Source: an uncultured Tolumonas sp. (GTDB lineage: Bacteria > Pseudomonadota > Gammaproteobacteria > Enterobacterales > Aeromonadaceae). Taken from it: DNA of 64,000 nt. The stretch lies in assembly GCF_963678185.1 (NCBI RefSeq), contig NZ_OY782757.1, forward strand, positions 2,477,001 through 2,541,000, given 5' to 3'. Shown piece by piece: positions 38,976 to 47,771 of this stretch. Positions within the stretch are counted from its first letter, which is position 1, and each line of letters begins with the position of its first letter. Under the pieces are notes generated by a model that was given only the letters and a program-made list of their open reading frames with translations, had not been told where the DNA came from and did no database searches. The position numbers and the translations under genes are program-made.

Positions 38976-39989
38976 ATGGCCACAATGTCTGATGTAGCCC
39001 GTTTGGCTGGGGTAGCTTCCTCTACGGTTTCCCGTGTTTTAACAGGCAAGGCAACAATTTCAGATGAAACACAAAAAAGAGTGTTTGCTGCAATTGAACA
39101 GTTACAATACAGACCAGATGTTGTTGCTCGTTCATTGGTTACCCAAAAAAGCAATACTGTTGGTCTTGTGATCCCGCGTAATGTGGGGAGTGTGCCTAGC
39201 TTCAATTTAATGATTGAATCTTGCCAAGCTGCATTAGAATCTTACAACATTGAGTTATTGATTAGCCAAGTGCAAGACAAAGAAAACTCACACCTTGATA
39301 CGATCAATCATTTAGTTGATCGAGGGTGCGATGGCATTCTGTTTTTTCATAATTTCTTCTTCGAAAAAGATAATGTCAGTCTTCAAAATTTGAGTGATCT
39401 GGTCGCGTTACTGCCCGTCCCTTTAGTTGTGATGAATGCCGTTTTGCCTGATCATCCATACCACTGCGTTTGGATTGACCATAAAGCAGCGGCTGGTCTT
39501 GCGGTTAATTATGCGATATCTCAAGGTCACATGAATATTGCGTATATTTCTGGTCCATTATGGCAGGAAACGGCTCGCTGGCGAATTCAAGGTTATCAAG
39601 CTGCGCTGGAAAAACACCAAATCTCTTTTGATCCTTTATTGGTCATTGAAAGCGATCGGAGTTTCAATGGTGGTTATCAGGCATTTTCAAAATTAATGGA
39701 AAGAAATAACGCGTTTACTGCGGTTTGTTGTTTCAATGATGTAACAGCGATTGGCGCTGTTAAAGCATTCAAAGATCGTTATTCATCTAATTATGCAATG
39801 CCATTATTTGTTGGTATCGATAATGATCCATTATTGAATTATTTTTCACCGAAAATTAGTTCTGTTGAAATCAGAATGGATTTATTAGCTTCATATGCTG
39901 TTCAGTTATTGATGACGCACATTAAGCAAGAGGCTGTTGATTTTATTCCCAGTCGTAGTGTTATGGGCGAATTATTTGTGCGGAAATAA
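38976..39989 (+). CDS. LacI-family transcriptional regulator (LacI-1) of the sulfatase module
   Basis: The 337-residue repressor has an N-terminal helix-turn-helix (MATMSDVARLAGVASSTVSR, then VL) and hinge helix (YRPDVVARSL). A periplasmic-binding-protein-like effector domain follows, with CFNDVTAIGAVKAF near the C-terminus. Its recognition helix begins ASST, against SKST in its paralogue at 43371. It is AT-rich, divergent from the orphan EIIC and convergent with the sulfatase. The CGAT/ATCG operators around it are its likely targets. The effector is probably a phosphorylated or desulfated sugar. Confidence 0.92.
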   Translation: MATMSDVARLAGVASSTVSRVLTGKATISDETQKRVFAAIEQLQYRPDVVARSLVTQKSNTVGLVIPRNVGSVPSFNLMIESCQAALESYNIELLISQVQDKENSHLDTINHLVDRGCDGILFFHNFFFEKDNVSLQNLSDLVALLPVPLVVMNAVLPDHPYHCVWIDHKAAAGLAVNYAISQGHMNIAYISGPLWQETARWRIQGYQAALEKHQISFDPLLVIESDRSFNGGYQAFSKLMERNNAFTAVCCFNDVTAIGAVKAFKDRYSSNYAMPLFVGIDNDPLLNYFSPKISSVEIRMDLLASYAVQLLMTHIKQEAVDFIPSRSVMGELFVRK

Positions 39990-40013
39990 AAAGGGATGCT
40001 CACGCATCCCTTT
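39990..40013. terminator. Bidirectional terminator between LacI-1 and sulfatase
   Basis: A perfect 10-bp stem (AAAGGGATGC / GCATCCCTTT) with loop TCAC lies directly between two convergent stop codons. Confidence 0.85.
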
Positions 40014-40017
40014 GATA

Positions 40018-41703
40018 TTACTTAGCTTCTGGATGTGCTTTGATAAACTCAGTAACCGCGTTATCACGAGATTGCATTGCTTTAGTGACTTTCTCTACAA
40101 ATTCTTTTTTGTTGACAGAGTCAGGGAACAAATCATGATATTTATCTGCTGGGCTATAGCCACGTTTCCATTCTGATGGGATATCAGCCATTGGTGGAGC
40201 ATCTGCGCGACGGAAAACCTGGCCACGATGGTTTCTTTCGTTATATGGAATAACGTTATCACCATCTTTGTTTTTCAACTCTTTATACAATTGCTTGCGT
40301 AATTCAATTTTCTTCGCAACAACAGTTGGATCGCTGGAATCAATCAAGTTATGCATTTCTTTAGGGTCGTCTTTCAGATTATATAGCTCTTCTTTATCCC
40401 ACAAACCGTAAGGTTGGATGTATTTCCAATCACTGGTGCGTAATGCAAAGATAGTTGGTGTATAAGGGAAGTCATATTCCCAGAAATATTCATAAGCAAA
40501 GAAATCTTTACGATTTTCTTTACCTTTTCCTTGGTCTAGGCCATAGAAGCTTTGTCCATCATACCAGTCTGGGCGTTTGATTCCTGCAATGTCCAGAATA
40601 GTTGGTGCAATATCGATATTGGCAACAACATCCGTCACTTCTTTGCCTTTAGAGAAACCTGGGCCTTCAGCAATTAACGGCACACGCATTGATTCTTCAT
40701 AAGCATTACGTTTGTCAATTAAACCGTGTTCACCAAACATAAAGCCATTGTCACCCATTAACATCACAACGGTGTTCTTATCTAAGTTATGATCTTTCAG
40801 GTATTGTCTGATTTCACCTACACTGTCATCGACGCTACGCAATGTTTCATAATAATCACGTTGGAATGTTTGAATATCGAGGTTTTTGTTGTAAGGGAAA
40901 TCGATGCCATGCCATGAATTACGCTGGTTTTTAACCCACAGCGGTTTTCCTTGATAATTTTTATCTGTATTAGCTTCTGATTTCGGCACTGGGAAATGCA
41001 CATTTTTCATTGAGCCTTTATATTTAGGTGATGCTTCAAAATCAGCATGAACCCCTTTATGGCCTAAATACATGAAGAACGGTTTTGTTTTATCGATGCC
41101 ATCTAACCATTCAACAGCATAATTGGTCAATTCAGTGGTGATATAGCCTTTTTGAGGAACTAGTTTTCCATCCACATTTAGATTTGATGGGTTACCCATC
41201 ATATCGATTGGCCAATAATCGCCTTGACCTAATAAACCAACCCAGTGATCAAAACCAGCAAAGCCCGCTTTAGCTGTTTTGTCTGCGCCACCAAAATGCC
41301 ATTTACCAAAGAAGCCTGTTTGATATCCAGCTTTTTTCAGCTCTTCAGGAAAGAATTTCAGATTATTAACTACAGAGTTTGGATTGTTATCTGATATGTG
41401 GTGATTGTGGGCATATAGCCCAGTCAGAATACTGGCTCGACTTGGAGATGATAACGATGTAGTAACGAACGCATTTTTGTAATGGACACCATTTTTAGCG
41501 ATAGCATCCATATTCGGTGTTTTGATTAATGGATTCATAAAACCCATTGCATCGTAACGTTGGTCATCGACCAAAATATAAATAATGTTTTTGTGACCAT
41601 CCGTTGTCGTTTGGTTTGATTCACTAGCAATTGCTGCTGTTGTGTTCAGAATTTGAGCACAACTTAAGGCGATTAGACTTAGTTTTAGACGTTTTCCTAC
41701 CAT
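40018..41703 (-). CDS. Periplasmic sulfatase, Ser-type
   Basis: The enzyme hydrolyses sulfate esters. The 561-residue protein has a signal peptide (about residues 1-27), a metal-binding ILVDDQRYDAMG segment and the sulfatase signature SSPSRASILTG, in which Ser85 takes the place of the usual Cys. Such Ser-type enzymes need an anaerobic radical-SAM maturase to form formylglycine, and that gene is adjacent. Further family motifs are GKWHFGG and DNGFMFGEHGLIDKR. The start at 41703 has AAAGGAGA upstream. By context it desulfates a sugar entering through the LamB-type porin. The exact sulfated glycan is not deducible. Confidence 0.93.
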   Translation of the reverse strand: MVGKRLKLSLIALSCAQILNTTAAIASESNQTTTDGHKNIIYILVDDQRYDAMGFMNPLIKTPNMDAIAKNGVHYKNAFVTTSLSSPSRASILTGLYAHNHHISDNNPNSVVNNLKFFPEELKKAGYQTGFFGKWHFGGADKTAKAGFAGFDHWVGLLGQGDYWPIDMMGNPSNLNVDGKLVPQKGYITTELTNYAVEWLDGIDKTKPFFMYLGHKGVHADFEASPKYKGSMKNVHFPVPKSEANTDKNYQGKPLWVKNQRNSWHGIDFPYNKNLDIQTFQRDYYETLRSVDDSVGEIRQYLKDHNLDKNTVVMLMGDNGFMFGEHGLIDKRNAYEESMRVPLIAEGPGFSKGKEVTDVVANIDIAPTILDIAGIKRPDWYDGQSFYGLDQGKGKENRKDFFAYEYFWEYDFPYTPTIFALRTSDWKYIQPYGLWDKEELYNLKDDPKEMHNLIDSSDPTVVAKKIELRKQLYKELKNKDGDNVIPYNERNHRGQVFRRADAPPMADIPSEWKRGYSPADKYHDLFPDSVNKKEFVEKVTKAMQSRDNAVTEFIKAHPEAK

Positions 41704-41795
41704 CTGTTTTCTCCTTTGAGTAAAGATATAGCTATCTTCGGCGTTCAAAATCTATCGCCTTTACAGACATTGACTCAAATTCCCTGATCATTTGG

Positions 41796-41811
41796 TGTGA
41801 TATTTATCACA
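41796..41811. promoter_or_regulatory. Perfect CRP-type site between sulfatase and maturase
   Basis: TGTGATATTTATCACA is a perfect palindrome with exact TGTGA-N6-TCACA half-sites and AT-rich flanks. It lies 93 bases upstream of the sulfatase and about 180 from the maturase, so catabolite control of both is likely. Confidence 0.8.
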
Positions 41812-41901
41812 ATAAAAATGGATATATTGCATTTGTTGCATGATTTATTCATTTTTTAGTGTGTGATTGCATGTGATCTGGATCTATTTTTTGCCAATCA
41901 G

Positions 41902-41915
41902 TGCAATCGGTTTCT
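41902..41915. promoter_or_regulatory. LacI-type operator (ATCG type) before the maturase
   Basis: TGCAATCGGTTTCT matches the porin-side operator TGCAATCGGTTTCA at 13 of 14 positions. It lies 74 bases before the maturase start in the shared divergent region. Confidence 0.7.
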
Positions 41916-41988
41916 GTTTCTTTTTTTATTCCTAGATAAAATGGTAGGCGTATCTTGAGGGCTTTTAAGAGAGAGGCATTTGGTAACG

Positions 41989-43230
41989 ATGAATAGCATT
42001 ACAAATTTTCAACTTATGGCAAAGCCATCCGGAGCTAAATGCAATATCGATTGTTCTTATTGTTTTTATCTGGAAAAAGAAAAACTTTATCCCAATAGAA
42101 AAGAAAATTGGAAGATGAGCCAAGATACATTAGAGGCTTATATTAAGAAAAACATCGAGGCTCAATCTGCTGATGTTGTTGATTTTTTGTGGCAGGGCGG
42201 TGAGCCAACTTTACTTGGCTTGGCTTTCTTCGAGGAAGCAATTCTGTTACAACAAAAATATAAAAAAAATAAAAAGATTAATAACTTCTTTCAAACTAAT
42301 GGAATAAATATCGATCAAAAATGGGTTGATTTTTTCAAGAAAAATAATTTTTTAGTTGGCATTTCCATTGATGGAAATAAAGAACACAATGATACGTATA
42401 GATTAAGTCGCAGTGGAAAAACTACATTTGACAAAGTGGTGGCAGCCATAGAGTTGCTAAAAACAAATCAAGTTGAATTTAATACGCTTACTGTAGTTAA
42501 TAATGCAAACGTTGAAGAGCCTCTGGGTGTCTATCAATTTCTTAAAGAATTAGGTAGCCAATATATTCAATTTACACCATTGGTCGAACGCATTGCACAA
42601 AAACCAGATGCTTCAGGGCTTACATTGATTTCTCCTGATTTTAATGGTGTTAGTCAGGTTGCTGAATGGTCTGTTTCTGCAGAGAAATATGGGTTATTTC
42701 TGAATAAAATATTTGATTATTGGGCTCAGCATGATATTGGGTCTGTTTATGTTGTAAATTTTGAACAAACCATGATGAAAATGGTTGGCGAAAACAGTTC
42801 TTGTATTATCAGTGAAGAATGCGGTGGGAATTTAATTATAGAGTCGAATGGTGATATCTACTCATGTGATCATTTTGTTTATCCCGAAAATAGAATAGGC
42901 AATATCCATGATGAACAATCAATTTTCAATATAGTGAATTCAGAAAAAAATAAAGCATTCGGTAAAAACAAATCTCAAAATATGAGTGTTGATTGTAATG
43001 GCTGTTCAGTAAAACCGCTTTGTAATGGTGGCTGCCCCAAACATCGCTTTCTTATTTCAACCGATGGTAAACCTAACAAAAACTATTTTTGTTCTGCCTA
43101 TAAAACACATTTGCATCATTCTGTGCCAGCCATGGCATTTATTATTGATGCACTCAATAAAGGCGTGTCGTTAACGGTATTACGCAAAAAATTGCAAGAG
43201 GGTTTACAAAAACTCAATGCAGAAAATTAA
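41989..43230 (+). CDS. Anaerobic sulfatase-maturating enzyme (radical SAM, SPASM)
   Basis: The enzyme converts the active-site Ser or Cys of sulfatases to formylglycine. The 413 residues include the radical-SAM cluster motif Cys18-x3-Cys22-x2-Cys25 (KCNIDCSYCFYL) and WQGGEPTLLGL for SAM binding. A C-terminal SPASM domain is rich in cysteines (EECGG, IYSCDHF, DCNGCSVKPLCNGGCPKH, FCSAY) and binds two further clusters. ATG 41989 is preferred over TTG 41980 because it gives the usual N-terminus (FQLMAKPSGAKCN), though GAGAGG is 12 bases upstream. It is divergent from the Ser-type sulfatase it should mature. Confidence 0.93.
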   Translation: MNSITNFQLMAKPSGAKCNIDCSYCFYLEKEKLYPNRKENWKMSQDTLEAYIKKNIEAQSADVVDFLWQGGEPTLLGLAFFEEAILLQQKYKKNKKINNFFQTNGINIDQKWVDFFKKNNFLVGISIDGNKEHNDTYRLSRSGKTTFDKVVAAIELLKTNQVEFNTLTVVNNANVEEPLGVYQFLKELGSQYIQFTPLVERIAQKPDASGLTLISPDFNGVSQVAEWSVSAEKYGLFLNKIFDYWAQHDIGSVYVVNFEQTMMKMVGENSSCIISEECGGNLIIESNGDIYSCDHFVYPENRIGNIHDEQSIFNIVNSEKNKAFGKNKSQNMSVDCNGCSVKPLCNGGCPKHRFLISTDGKPNKNYFCSAYKTHLHHSVPAMAFIIDALNKGVSLTVLRKKLQEGLQKLNAEN

Positions 43231-43291
43231 CACATATGCAACATTTGCGATTGGCATTTATAAAGAAGGATTGATCCTAATGTTTTTACTA

Positions 43292-43305
43292 TGAAATCGC
43301 TTGCT
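43292..43305. promoter_or_regulatory. Possible LacI-type operator before LacI-2
   Basis: TGAAATCGCTTGCT fits the general LacI-family pattern TGnAAnCGnTTnCA at all but the last fixed position. It lies 65 bases before the LacI-2 start and could give autoregulation. It is the weakest site of the set. Confidence 0.4.
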
Positions 43306-43370
43306 AAATAGTCTCTACCCTCTTTACATTACAGTTTTCTGTTTTTAGAGCCTTTGGAGCAACAGAGTTT

Positions 43371-44399
43371 ATGGCCACAATGCTGGATGTTTCGCGCAAA
43401 GCGGGCGTTTCAAAATCAACGGTTTCGCGAGTGTTAAACGGAACGGCGAAGATCTCTGAAGCAACGAAGCAAGCGGTATTTCAGGCAATAGAAGAACTGA
43501 ATTACCGGCCAAACGTGCTGGCGCAATCGCTGTCTAAACAGGAAACTAATACCATTGGCTTGGTCATTCCTCGAGGTTCAAATACCTCTCAATATCTCGC
43601 ATCGTTGATTGAAATTTGCCAAGAATTGGCTGATAAAGCGGGTAAGTTTTTAATGATCACGCAGGTTAATGATCAACCTGATGGTGGCATCAAGGCTATT
43701 CGTTCATTAGTTGATCGTCGTTGTGATGCTGTGTTGTATTACAACAACTCATTTTTTGATCATTACAATATTCGAGGTGATGAGCTCAGTAACCTGATTG
43801 ACGAATTGCCAGTACCACTGGTTGTCTTGAACTGTCATTTACCTCGTCATCCGCAAAATTGTGTGTGGTTTGATCATTCTCAAGGCGCTCGTTTACCGGT
43901 GGAACATTTACTAGCGCAAGGGCATAAACGTATTGCTTATATTGCAGGACCACTAAATCAGCGTACTGCTCAGTTACGTTTACAAGGCTATCAAGATGCA
44001 TTAAAGGCTGCAGGTATTGCCTTTGACCCATTATTGCTGACAGAGGGTGACCGCTATTATCATGGCGGTTATAGCGCTTGTAACCAGTTGCTACAGCGTA
44101 AAACAGAGTTCACTGCTCTCTGTTGTTTTAATGATCTCACGGCAATTGGCGCACTGAAAGCGTTGGAAGAGCAAGGTATAGCGGTGCCAGAACAGGTATC
44201 ACTATTTGGGTTTGATAATGAGGCAGTGCTGGACTATCTTTCACCATCGCTCTCTTCGGTACAGCTACCAGCTCATGCATTTGTGACACATGCGGTGACG
44301 TTATTGCTAGATAAATTGACTAATACGGAAACGCCAGTGCCAGATGACAGTATTTTTATCGGTGATTTGGTTTTACGTCAGTCAGTTAGAAAACTTTAA
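43371..44399 (+). CDS. LacI-family transcriptional regulator (LacI-2), AscG-like
   Basis: The 342-residue repressor has the helix-turn-helix MATMLDVSRKAGVSKSTVSR and hinge helix YRPNVLAQSL, close to E. coli AscG. It is clearly paralogous to LacI-1 along its whole length (for example CCFNDLTAIGALKAL and GYQDALKAAGIAFDPLLL). AscG binds a TGAAACCGGTTTCA-type operator, so LacI-2 is the likely repressor of the CCGG-type sites at 27.4 and 30.6 kb. Its composition is less AT-rich than that of the preceding module. A long hairpin follows the gene. Confidence 0.92.
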   Translation: MATMLDVSRKAGVSKSTVSRVLNGTAKISEATKQAVFQAIEELNYRPNVLAQSLSKQETNTIGLVIPRGSNTSQYLASLIEICQELADKAGKFLMITQVNDQPDGGIKAIRSLVDRRCDAVLYYNNSFFDHYNIRGDELSNLIDELPVPLVVLNCHLPRHPQNCVWFDHSQGARLPVEHLLAQGHKRIAYIAGPLNQRTAQLRLQGYQDALKAAGIAFDPLLLTEGDRYYHGGYSACNQLLQRKTEFTALCCFNDLTAIGALKALEEQGIAVPEQVSLFGFDNEAVLDYLSPSLSSVQLPAHAFVTHAVTLLLDKLTNTETPVPDDSIFIGDLVLRQSVRKL

Positions 44400-44412
44400 A
44401 ACTTTAAAACTT
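44390..44412. repeat. Short tandem repeat over the LacI-2 stop codon
   Basis: About three head-to-tail copies of AAAACTTT span the stop codon and the following bases. This looks like slippage; no function is evident. Confidence 0.55.
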
Positions 44413-44433
44413 ATAGCTTGTTATTTAATTCGC

Positions 44434-44463
44434 CAACAAGGAACTCATTTGAGTTCTTTGTTG
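44434..44463. terminator. Long hairpin downstream of LacI-2
   Basis: A 14-bp stem with one G-U pair (CAACAAGGAACTCA / TGAGTTCTTTGTTG) has only a 2-base loop. No U tract follows, so it may act as an mRNA 3' end or be a protein-binding palindrome. Confidence 0.5.
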
Positions 44464-44588
44464 CCTGCGCTACTTGGCACTTAGTCAGGTAGTAAACATG
44501 AATACAAGCAAGTGCGGTTGCTTATTTGTGATTGGGTTATTTAGTATTTTACAGCCATTAGTTTTTGAATCCGTATAGTGTTTTACTA

Positions 44589-45503
44589 TCAATGATTACT
44601 GGACGGAGATATATTTTTTACGATAACCGCATGCTGTAAGTGATTTTTCATCAAAGCGGAAGCTGCGTCCAGTTCCCCTTGTTCAATGAGATCGAGCAAG
44701 GCTAAATGGTCTCGAACCTCATGGTAAAAATGCGCCCGATCGCACATGACGCGATAATCTAACAGCCGTCGTTGCCGGTTCACCGTGCGTAATGCGTGCT
44801 CGAAAAACGGATTATTAGCAAAACCGATCACCGTTTCATGAAACAGATAACCATTGCGTTGCAACTGATGTGGGGAAAGTTGCTCAATTCCGCCGTCCAG
44901 CATGTTTTGCATCAGCGCCCGTAGTGCTTGTAATGATGCGGTTGGTGCAAAAAAGGTGGGCTCAAGTAGTGCTTGAGACTCAATGGTCATGCGAAAGCGA
45001 AATAACTGTGTCAGCGCATCTTCTGTTTTTGCGACCGGCAAGAGGCGCCAGCCATAACCGGGTTTTCGCTCAATCCAGCCATCACTAACGCCATGCACTA
45101 ATACTTGTTGCAGCTGAGATTTGCTTAACTCATATCGACGTAATAAGGCTTGCTCTGATACTTCCGCCTCAATTTTATCTTGTAGCCAGTCTTCGGCGAG
45201 CTGGTAATACGCGGCCGGCAGCTCGGCTATCTCTGTCGTCGGTTGAGTCAAATTTTCTCTATTGGCAACAGCGTGACCTTCAGCGACAAAAAATCCCCGA
45301 TTCGCCTGTTGTTGTAAAACCCGCTGCGATTGCAGTAATAACATGGCTTGACGCACAGGCGAGCGCGATACGCTAAATTGCTCGGCCAGTTTCGGTACAC
45401 TCAAATGCGCACCTGGTTTTAACTCACCAAGCTGGATCATGGTCATCAGCTGTTGGGCGATCCGTTTTGGTAGTGATGTGGCCGTCATTGTGGTGTTTTC
45501 CAT
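44589..45503 (-). CDS. GntR-family transcriptional regulator (FCD-type)
   Basis: The 304-residue regulator has an N-terminal winged helix (LPKRIAQQLMTMI, AEQFSVSRSPVRQAMLLL) and a helical C-terminal effector domain of FCD type (FRMTIESQALLEP, HETVIGFANNPFFEHAL, DLIEQGELDAASALMKNHL). FCD members often bind small organic acids through a metal. An unusual extra of about 100 residues between the two parts resembles a second winged-helix segment (QALLRRYELSKSQLQQVLVH). It is divergent from the MepM-like gene; the target is unknown. The start is ATG 45503 or 45488. Confidence 0.87.
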   Translation of the reverse strand: MENTTMTATSLPKRIAQQLMTMIQLGELKPGAHLSVPKLAEQFSVSRSPVRQAMLLLQSQRVLQQQANRGFFVAEGHAVANRENLTQPTTEIAELPAAYYQLAEDWLQDKIEAEVSEQALLRRYELSKSQLQQVLVHGVSDGWIERKPGYGWRLLPVAKTEDALTQLFRFRMTIESQALLEPTFFAPTASLQALRALMQNMLDGGIEQLSPHQLQRNGYLFHETVIGFANNPFFEHALRTVNRQRRLLDYRVMCDRAHFYHEVRDHLALLDLIEQGELDAASALMKNHLQHAVIVKNISPSSNH

Positions 45504-45662
45504 TCCATTTTCGTCAGGGTGTTATCGTGACTACCCTGCGTCGCTGTCGTCTGCTGGCCATTATAGCTTGAATAGCATCTGCTTTTTTGTATCATAAAGT
45601 GCAATTATTGCTTTTCCGCCTTCATTTTTACCCCACAAGCGGGGTATGTCAGAGGAAGTTTC

Positions 45663-47087
45663 ATGAAAAAAGCGCTGACGGCCGTTGCCGCGCGTTCCGC
45701 TGGGTTGTTTCCACTGCCGCGCCCACATCTGTATGCCATTATGATGTTGGCATTGTTTTCTCTGGTTTCTTTGCTGTTATTACCGCCACCGGACGCATTG
45801 CTGTCGAATAAACCCTTGTCGATTGCGACGGCCGATCGCACCGATGATGCTGAACTCAGTAAATTGGCGGTGGATACGGAGTTTATCGGTGAGCCAGTTG
45901 ATCTGCTTTCAAGTGACGATGTGGCGATGGCCTCCGACGACGACCGTGCTGCGCTCGATTACACAGTAAAAGACGATGATAATTTGTCATCTATTTTTAA
46001 TACGTTGAATATTTCTGCCGCAACGCTCCAACAATTGATCTCGGTTGATGCAGAACACTCGTTAGAAGCGCTAAAACCCGGGCAACGCTTGTCATTTTAT
46101 CTGGATGATCAACACGAATTAACCAAGCTGTCGATGCCGTTACAAGCGGATAAAGCGATCATCTTTCAACGTAAAGCTGGGAGTTACCGCCGTTATATCG
46201 ACACGCATGACGCTGCCTTATCGACACCCAATAACCGCTCTGTCAATGAGCGGGTGTCCGCGACAGAGCAGGAACAAAAGGCATTCGTGCGGCCTTCTCG
46301 GTTACTGAAAGCCACGATTAATGGTTCGTTTGCGCTGAGTGCGCGCAATGCCGGATTCAGCACGGCGCATGTTCGACAGATCACGCGTCTTTTTCAGGGA
46401 CGTGTCGATTTTCGTCATGATCTCAGCAAAGGCGATAGTGTCAGAGTGTTGTTTGATCGCCCGTTGAGCGACGGTCATGCCACCGACAAGGCCAAGGTGC
46501 TGGCGGTATTACTGCGGACGAAAGATAAAACGTATTCGGCCTATCGCAGTGTTGACGATAACCAATTTTATGATGAGACGGGTAACAGTCTGAGTTTGAG
46601 CCAGAGTGGGAAATTTATGCGCTATCCCATTTCGGGGCTGACCAAAACCAGCTCGGGTTTTAATCCGACACGCCGTAATCCGGTGACAGGTATCGTGATG
46701 CCGCATAATGGTACGGACTTTCCGGTGCATGTCGGCACACCGGTTGCGGTCACGGGTGATGGTGTTGTGGTTAAAACGGCCATTCATCCGGCGTGCGGTA
46801 TCTATGTGGTGGTGCGCCACAGTGCCCGTTATAGCAGCGTGTATATGCACCTGAGTAAGGCGCTCGTCAAGTCAGGGCAGAAACTCAAAATGGGGCAGGT
46901 GATTGCGTTATCGGGGAATACCGGTCGCACCACAGGCCCGCATCTGCATTATGAATTTCATGTGGATAATCATCCTGTTGATGCGATGCGGGTTGATTTA
47001 CCGATCAATGATGCCGTGCCCACGAAAGCAAAACGCAGTCTGCTGGCAAAAATTAAAGCCTATCAACATCAATTAATGCAGAGCTAA
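45663..47087 (+). CDS. mepM: M23 peptidoglycan endopeptidase, MepM-like
   Basis: This 474-residue periplasmic DD-endopeptidase is anchored by one N-terminal transmembrane segment (about residues 24-42). An OapA/LysM-like region (LDYTVKDDDNLSSIFNTLNI) and a second linker domain lead to a C-terminal LytM domain. Zn ligands are visible in MPHNGTDF (His and Asp) and HLHYEFH (the HxH motif). MepM cuts D-Ala-mDAP crosslinks to make room for new peptidoglycan. CAGAGGAAG precedes the ATG, and a terminator follows. The znuA gene often found beside mepM is not here. Confidence 0.9.
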   Translation: MKKALTAVAARSAGLFPLPRPHLYAIMMLALFSLVSLLLLPPPDALLSNKPLSIATADRTDDAELSKLAVDTEFIGEPVDLLSSDDVAMASDDDRAALDYTVKDDDNLSSIFNTLNISAATLQQLISVDAEHSLEALKPGQRLSFYLDDQHELTKLSMPLQADKAIIFQRKAGSYRRYIDTHDAALSTPNNRSVNERVSATEQEQKAFVRPSRLLKATINGSFALSARNAGFSTAHVRQITRLFQGRVDFRHDLSKGDSVRVLFDRPLSDGHATDKAKVLAVLLRTKDKTYSAYRSVDDNQFYDETGNSLSLSQSGKFMRYPISGLTKTSSGFNPTRRNPVTGIVMPHNGTDFPVHVGTPVAVTGDGVVVKTAIHPACGIYVVVRHSARYSSVYMHLSKALVKSGQKLKMGQVIALSGNTGRTTGPHLHYEFHVDNHPVDAMRVDLPINDAVPTKAKRSLLAKIKAYQHQLMQS

Positions 47088-47106
47088 CACCCCGTTAGGG
47101 GTTTTA
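47088..47106 (+). terminator. Terminator after mepM
   Basis: A short GC stem (ACCCC / GGGGT) with a 4-base loop is followed by TTTATT. Confidence 0.7.
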
Positions 47107-47109
47107 TTA

Positions 47110-47676
47110 TCAACAATCGAGCTGTTTTAAGAGCGCATCGGTAGTTAAAACCTGCGCGAATGTGCCATGCAGCGCGGCGGCCACCGCAGTTTTAACCTGT
47201 TCTGCGGGCACTGTGTGACCAGCAAATGTCAGCGCTTTGGTGGCGGTGGCATCGATTGCCACTTGCACCTCAAAGCCCAAGTCAAATGCGGCACGGGTGG
47301 TGGTATCCACACACATGTGCGTCATCATACCGCAGATAGTCAGCTGTTTAATTTGCTGTTGTTGCAGCACTTCGAATAATCCGGTACCGGCAAAGGAACT
47401 AGGGAAGTGCTTGATCAGTAACGTTTCATTTTCTGCTGGTAACACGGCGGGATGTAATTGTTGCCCTTCGGTGTGTGGAATGAAAAACGCGGCCGGGCGG
47501 TTAGGCCGATCGTGCATTTCATGCTGAATATGGATCACTGGCCATTGCTGCTGGCGATAAAATTGCAGTAATTCAGTGATTTTTGCTAAGGCCTGTTCCG
47601 GTTCATGTAAGGCCATTTTGCCACCGGCAAAGTAGTCGTTTTGCACATCAATAATCAACAGCGCGCGCTTGTTCAT
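47110..47676 (-). CDS. Isochorismatase-family cysteine hydrolase
   Basis: The 188-residue hydrolase has the catalytic Asp in LLIIDVQNDYF, a conserved Lys in LIKHFPSSFAGT and the nucleophile Cys in GMMTHMCVDTTTRAAF. This set is typical of cysteine members (nicotinamidase-like, peroxyureidoacrylate amidase-like) rather than true isochorismatases. The substrate is not predictable. It is divergent from a GlxA-type AraC regulator with 95 bases between, so the two are probably a regulator-target pair. Confidence 0.87.
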   Translation of the reverse strand: MNKRALLIIDVQNDYFAGGKMALHEPEQALAKITELLQFYRQQQWPVIHIQHEMHDRPNRPAAFFIPHTEGQQLHPAVLPAENETLLIKHFPSSFAGTGLFEVLQQQQIKQLTICGMMTHMCVDTTTRAAFDLGFEVQVAIDATATKALTFAGHTVPAEQVKTAVAAALHGTFAQVLTTDALLKQLDC

Positions 47677-47771
47677 GTTTATCTCCCTTTGTTTGCAGTG
47701 ACACTAGATTAAGCCGTGGCCCTGTTTTACGCTGTTGGCGTTAATGACATATTTAGGGTGTAAAGCGACAA

